Made by a program: the position numbers and the translations under genes. A stretch of 64,000 nucleotides of DNA, from contig CAVOHC010000017.1 of the NCBI GenBank assembly GCA_963695645.1, positions 558,001 to 622,000 of the forward strand. Direction: 5' to 3'. The notes below the pieces were generated by a model that saw only the letters and a list, made by a program, of their open reading frames with translations, searched no databases and was not told the DNA's origin. Position 1 is the stretch's first letter; each line of letters begins with the position of its first letter. Source of the DNA: DATBGO01 sp963695645. GTDB taxonomy: Bacteria; Actinomycetota; Actinomycetes; Streptosporangiales; Streptosporangiaceae. Shown piece after piece: positions 61,853 through 64,000 of the stretch.

Positions 61853-62470
61853 TCATTTGACGGGTACGGTGTAGGCCACCACTTGCGGATTACCGCTGCC
61901 GCTCGACTTGCCGGTCATCGGGCCGCCCGCGGGGACGATCACCGTGTTGCCGGCGACGGCGATCGGCGCGTTTGCTGAGGTGGGCAGCTGGCGGCGGACG
62001 ACGATCGCGCCGGTGCTGCGATTGAGGGCGATCAGGACACCGTGGTAGAGCGTGGTGAAGACAAGATTATTCGAGACCGTGGCGGCACCGACCGGCAAGT
62101 CCGCCACCTTCGTGTCCCATTCGACCTTGCCCGTGGCGAGATTGAGTGCCTCCACCTCTCCGGTGGCAGGGCCGGCGGCCTTAACTGCGACGGGCAGCTT
62201 CAGACTTGTGTAGGGTGAGCGGCAGGTCGATGGTGACCACGTAGATGCTGGTGCCGGCGAGGGCCATGTCGGTCAGGATGCCGCCCACCGATCCGGGAAG
62301 AATCGTGAAGGGCTGAGCGCGAGAAGCACCCCGCCGCCGGGCCCCGAGCCGTAGGCGCTCGCCAGATACACCCGCCCGGCTGCCACTTGCGGCTGGATTT
62401 CGAACGTCCCCTGGCCCTTGCTACCGGAAGATCCGCGAGTGCGGGCACCGCCGTCCCGGCGAGCGTCTGA
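61853..62470 (-). pseudogene. Fragment of a PQQ-like beta-propeller protein with frameshifts
   Basis: Propeller blades are recognisable in three frames: GTFEIQPQVAAGRVYLASAY with GGGVLLALSP, then TILPGSVGGILTDMALAGTS, then ATGEVEALNLATGKVEWDTK, VADLPVGAATVSNNLVFTTL and TGAIVVRRQLP. Shifts occur at the GGG of 62310-62312 and near 62205-62215. The repeats match the PQQ/WD-like family used in secreted dehydrogenases and BamB-type proteins. There is no signal peptide or start, so the 5' end is also missing. Confidence 0.65.
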
Positions 62471-62476
62471 CCAGGC

Positions 62477-62764
62477 TCAGGTTCGGGCAGATGCGGAGCG
62501 CGCGATAGTGAGGTACCAGCAGCCACCCGCGAGATTCAGCGCCCCAAGAACCAGGAAGAAGGCTGCCCACTCGTAGACGCCGTACGAGAGGCACACGGCG
62601 CCCGCGGCGGCCGCGACACTGCCACCGGCAAGACGGGTGACCCCGGAGACGCGGAGGTGGCGGTACTCCCATGGGTTGATCAGGCGGTGCATGCCGGGTC
62701 GCGGGGAAGATAGCCACCACCCCCGCAGGCCCTTCGCAGCAGTGTTGTCGTTGGGTGCGTTCAT
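62477..62764 (-). CDS. Small two-helix membrane protein
   Basis: The 95-residue product has a basic cytoplasmic head and two hydrophobic spans, LAGGSVAAAAGAVCLSYGVY and WAAFFLVLGALNLAGGCWYL, joined by a short loop. I do not recognise its function. AGGAGG lies eight bases before the ATG, and a perfect inverted repeat lies 44 bases further upstream, so it is likely to be tightly regulated. Confidence 0.65.
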   Translation of the reverse strand: MNAPNDNTAAKGLRGWWLSSPRPGMHRLINPWEYRHLRVSGVTRLAGGSVAAAAGAVCLSYGVYEWAAFFLVLGALNLAGGCWYLTIARSASART

Positions 62765-62807
62765 CGGGATCGCCTCCTGTGGACTGTGATCTCGGCCACC
62801 CGATCAC

Positions 62808-62833
62808 CTATCAATATGATATCTAATTGATAG
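62808..62833. promoter_or_regulatory. AT-rich palindromic operator
   Basis: CTATCAAT (62808-62815) and ATTGATAG (62826-62833) are perfect arms around ten AT-rich bases, in a region otherwise above 60% GC. It lies upstream of the leftward small membrane gene. PadR- or TetR-type repressors bind such sites, but no such regulator is encoded in this window near it. The remainder of 62765-63173 holds no supported gene. Confidence 0.6.
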
Positions 62834-63173
62834 ATGGCTTGTCAAAGGCGACAGTCCTAGCGGGCCGGCTGTCTTCCCGTCACGCAGGCGCACGCCGTCA
62901 CGCACTGATGGGCATGATCTGAGCGAGCGCTTTCGTCTCCGGCCGCGGCCGTGGCGGCCAGCGCTCTGCCTTTCCCGGTGCTGGCACTAGCCGGCCTCAA
63001 GCTTGTGTGCCCCTCAAATGCTCCTCAAGGCCCGCGGCCGGGCGGATGCCAGTAGCAGCGTCCCCTCGTCCGCCTCGTGACTCCACTGGATGCCTGTGAC
63101 GCCCAGGGGGTGCGTTGCCCTGGCGCTGCTGCGTCACCGGGCTGCCGTCCGGGTGGAGCCGTACTATGGCCCG

Positions 63174-64000
63174 GTGACCTCGCCTGGATACCTGAGTTTC
63201 CCGCATGTCACCAACGACCTTGTGGTTTTCGTCGCTGCCGACGACGTGTGGCTGGCGCCGCTGGCGGGCGGCCGGGCCTGGCGATTCACCACGGACGAGG
63301 CCCGGGCGGCGACGCCGAGGCTGACGCCGGACGGCACGCACGTGGCCTGGGTCAGCGCCAAGGACGGCAGCCCGGAGATCTACGTGGCCAGTCTCGCCGA
63401 CGGGACCAGCACCCGGCTCACCTACTGGGGCACGACGTGGGCTCGGGTCAGCGGCTGGACTCCGGCCGGGGAGGTACTGGCCGTCAGTGCGGCGAACCAG
63501 CCGTTCGCGCACTACGTCCGGGCCCGCGCGCTGACGACCGCGCTGTCGGGCAGCCCGGGCGCAGAACGGGTGCTGCCGTTCGGCCCGGTATCCGACCTGT
63601 CGCTGGGCACCAGCGGGGACGGCAGCAGAGGTGACAGTGCTGCCGCCGGTGGTCACGGGGCTGGCACGCTCGGGCTCCTCACTGGCACCTGGGGAAGCTT
63701 CAACGCCGATCCGGCCAACTGGAAGCGCTACCGCGGCGGCACGGCCGGACGCCTGTGGGCTGGCCCGGCAGCGGCGATAGTTTCCGATGCGCCGGGTGCG
63801 GCTGGCCGGGTCTCGGGTCCGTTCCGGCGCGTGCTCGCGGACCTGCCGGCCCAGTTCGCCAGCCCGATGATCGTCGGCGGACGGCTCGCGTTCATTGGTG
63901 ACCACGAGGGCACCGGCAACATCTACTCCTGCGCGCTCGACGGCAGCGACCTGCAACGGCACACCGATCATGAGGGCTGGTACGCACGACAGGCCAGCAC
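63174..64000 (+). CDS. Tricorn protease homologue, N-terminal propeller (runs off the window)
   Basis: The frame is open from GTG 63174 to the right edge. It reads VTSPGYLSFPHVTNDLVVFV, ADDVWLAPLAGGRAWRFTTD, LTPDGTHVAWVSAKDGSPEI and SPMIVGGRLAFIGDHEGTGN, the six-bladed PD40-type propeller that starts tricorn core proteins, which trim peptides released by the proteasome. The C-terminal PDZ and S41 serine protease parts lie beyond the window. An in-frame GTG at 63153 is an alternative start. The large opposite-strand open frame here is a GC-bias shadow. Confidence 0.85.
   Translation, partial: MTSPGYLSFPHVTNDLVVFVAADDVWLAPLAGGRAWRFTTDEARAATPRLTPDGTHVAWVSAKDGSPEIYVASLADGTSTRLTYWGTTWARVSGWTPAGEVLAVSAANQPFAHYVRARALTTALSGSPGAERVLPFGPVSDLSLGTSGDGSRGDSAAAGGHGAGTLGLLTGTWGSFNADPANWKRYRGGTAGRLWAGPAAAIVSDAPGAAGRVSGPFRRVLADLPAQFASPMIVGGRLAFIGDHEGTGNIYSCALDGSDLQRHTDHEGWYARQAS

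Noticed and set aside
62997..63971. 324-codon minus-strand frame at the right edge
   Set aside because: The + strand of the same interval encodes a tricorn-type propeller in a frame that runs off the window; the minus frame is Arg/Pro-rich and featureless.

Overview
The window is very GC-rich, uses GTG starts freely, and carries actinobacterial hallmarks: SARP/BTAD and LAL-type LuxR regulators, a YbdK-type glutamate-cysteine ligase, an MMPL transporter, secreted-repeat lipoproteins and a tricorn-type protease. It is most likely chromosomal DNA of a filamentous, soil-type actinomycete. I do not name a genus. I found no rRNA, tRNA, CRISPR array, transposase or phage gene.

Layout. 0.1-5.1 kb: glutamate-cysteine ligase-like enzyme, EamA exporter, a truncated PLP decarboxylase, a Mop molybdopterin-binding protein and an aldehyde dehydrogenase. 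5.5-8.7 kb: a molybdate uptake operon led by an HTH-TOBE regulator (then modA, modB, modC). 8.9-10.7 kb: a ClpX-zinc-finger/HTH protein with an inverted repeat over its start codon, a small acidic decapeptide-repeat protein, an octanucleotide satellite and a flavodoxin-like protein. 11.2-15.6 kb: carbamate kinase, a toxin-antitoxin-like pair, DUF488, a universal stress protein, a serA remnant and rpiB. 15.7-19.3 kb: a giant GT2/TagF-like wall polymer synthase. 19.7-24.7 kb: a luciferase-like remnant, DUF998, MMPL transporter, broken response regulator and a TsaC/Sua5-like protein. 24.8-34.8 kb: MBL hydrolase, a MarR-controlled GT1 glycosyltransferase, Crp regulator, berberine-bridge-type oxidase, GH18 lipoprotein, O-methyltransferase and a frameshifted BTAD/hydrolase/cyclase-like gene.

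34.9-43.6 kb is the clearest pathway: a 4-hydroxyphenylacetate (homoprotocatechuate) catabolic operon with a divergent IclR regulator, then hpaC, hpaB, an HpaG-RraA fusion, a GntR regulator, a DapA-type lyase/aldolase, hpaE and a frameshifted hpaD. Ring hydroxylation, ring cleavage, semialdehyde oxidation and decarboxylation are all represented. A recognisable hydratase (HpaH) and a canonical HpaI aldolase are not.

43.6-50.7 kb: an Ig-like surface-protein remnant, two secreted-repeat (PF03640-like) proteins around an unrelated lipoprotein, a cap-less PhaZ-like hydrolase, a class II glutamine amidotransferase and an SMP-30 lactonase. 51-54 kb: a three-gene signalling module (kinase, kinase-like membrane protein, response regulator). 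54.4-64 kb: a SnoaL-like remnant, cupin, two divergent LAL regulators (one frameshifted), a broken PQQ-type propeller, a small membrane protein behind a palindromic operator and the 5' part of a tricorn protease.

A cross-cutting feature is the number of genes broken by single-base shifts, mostly in short G or C runs. One-base corrections restore several of them, so assembly error must be separated from real gene decay before any pathway is called dead.
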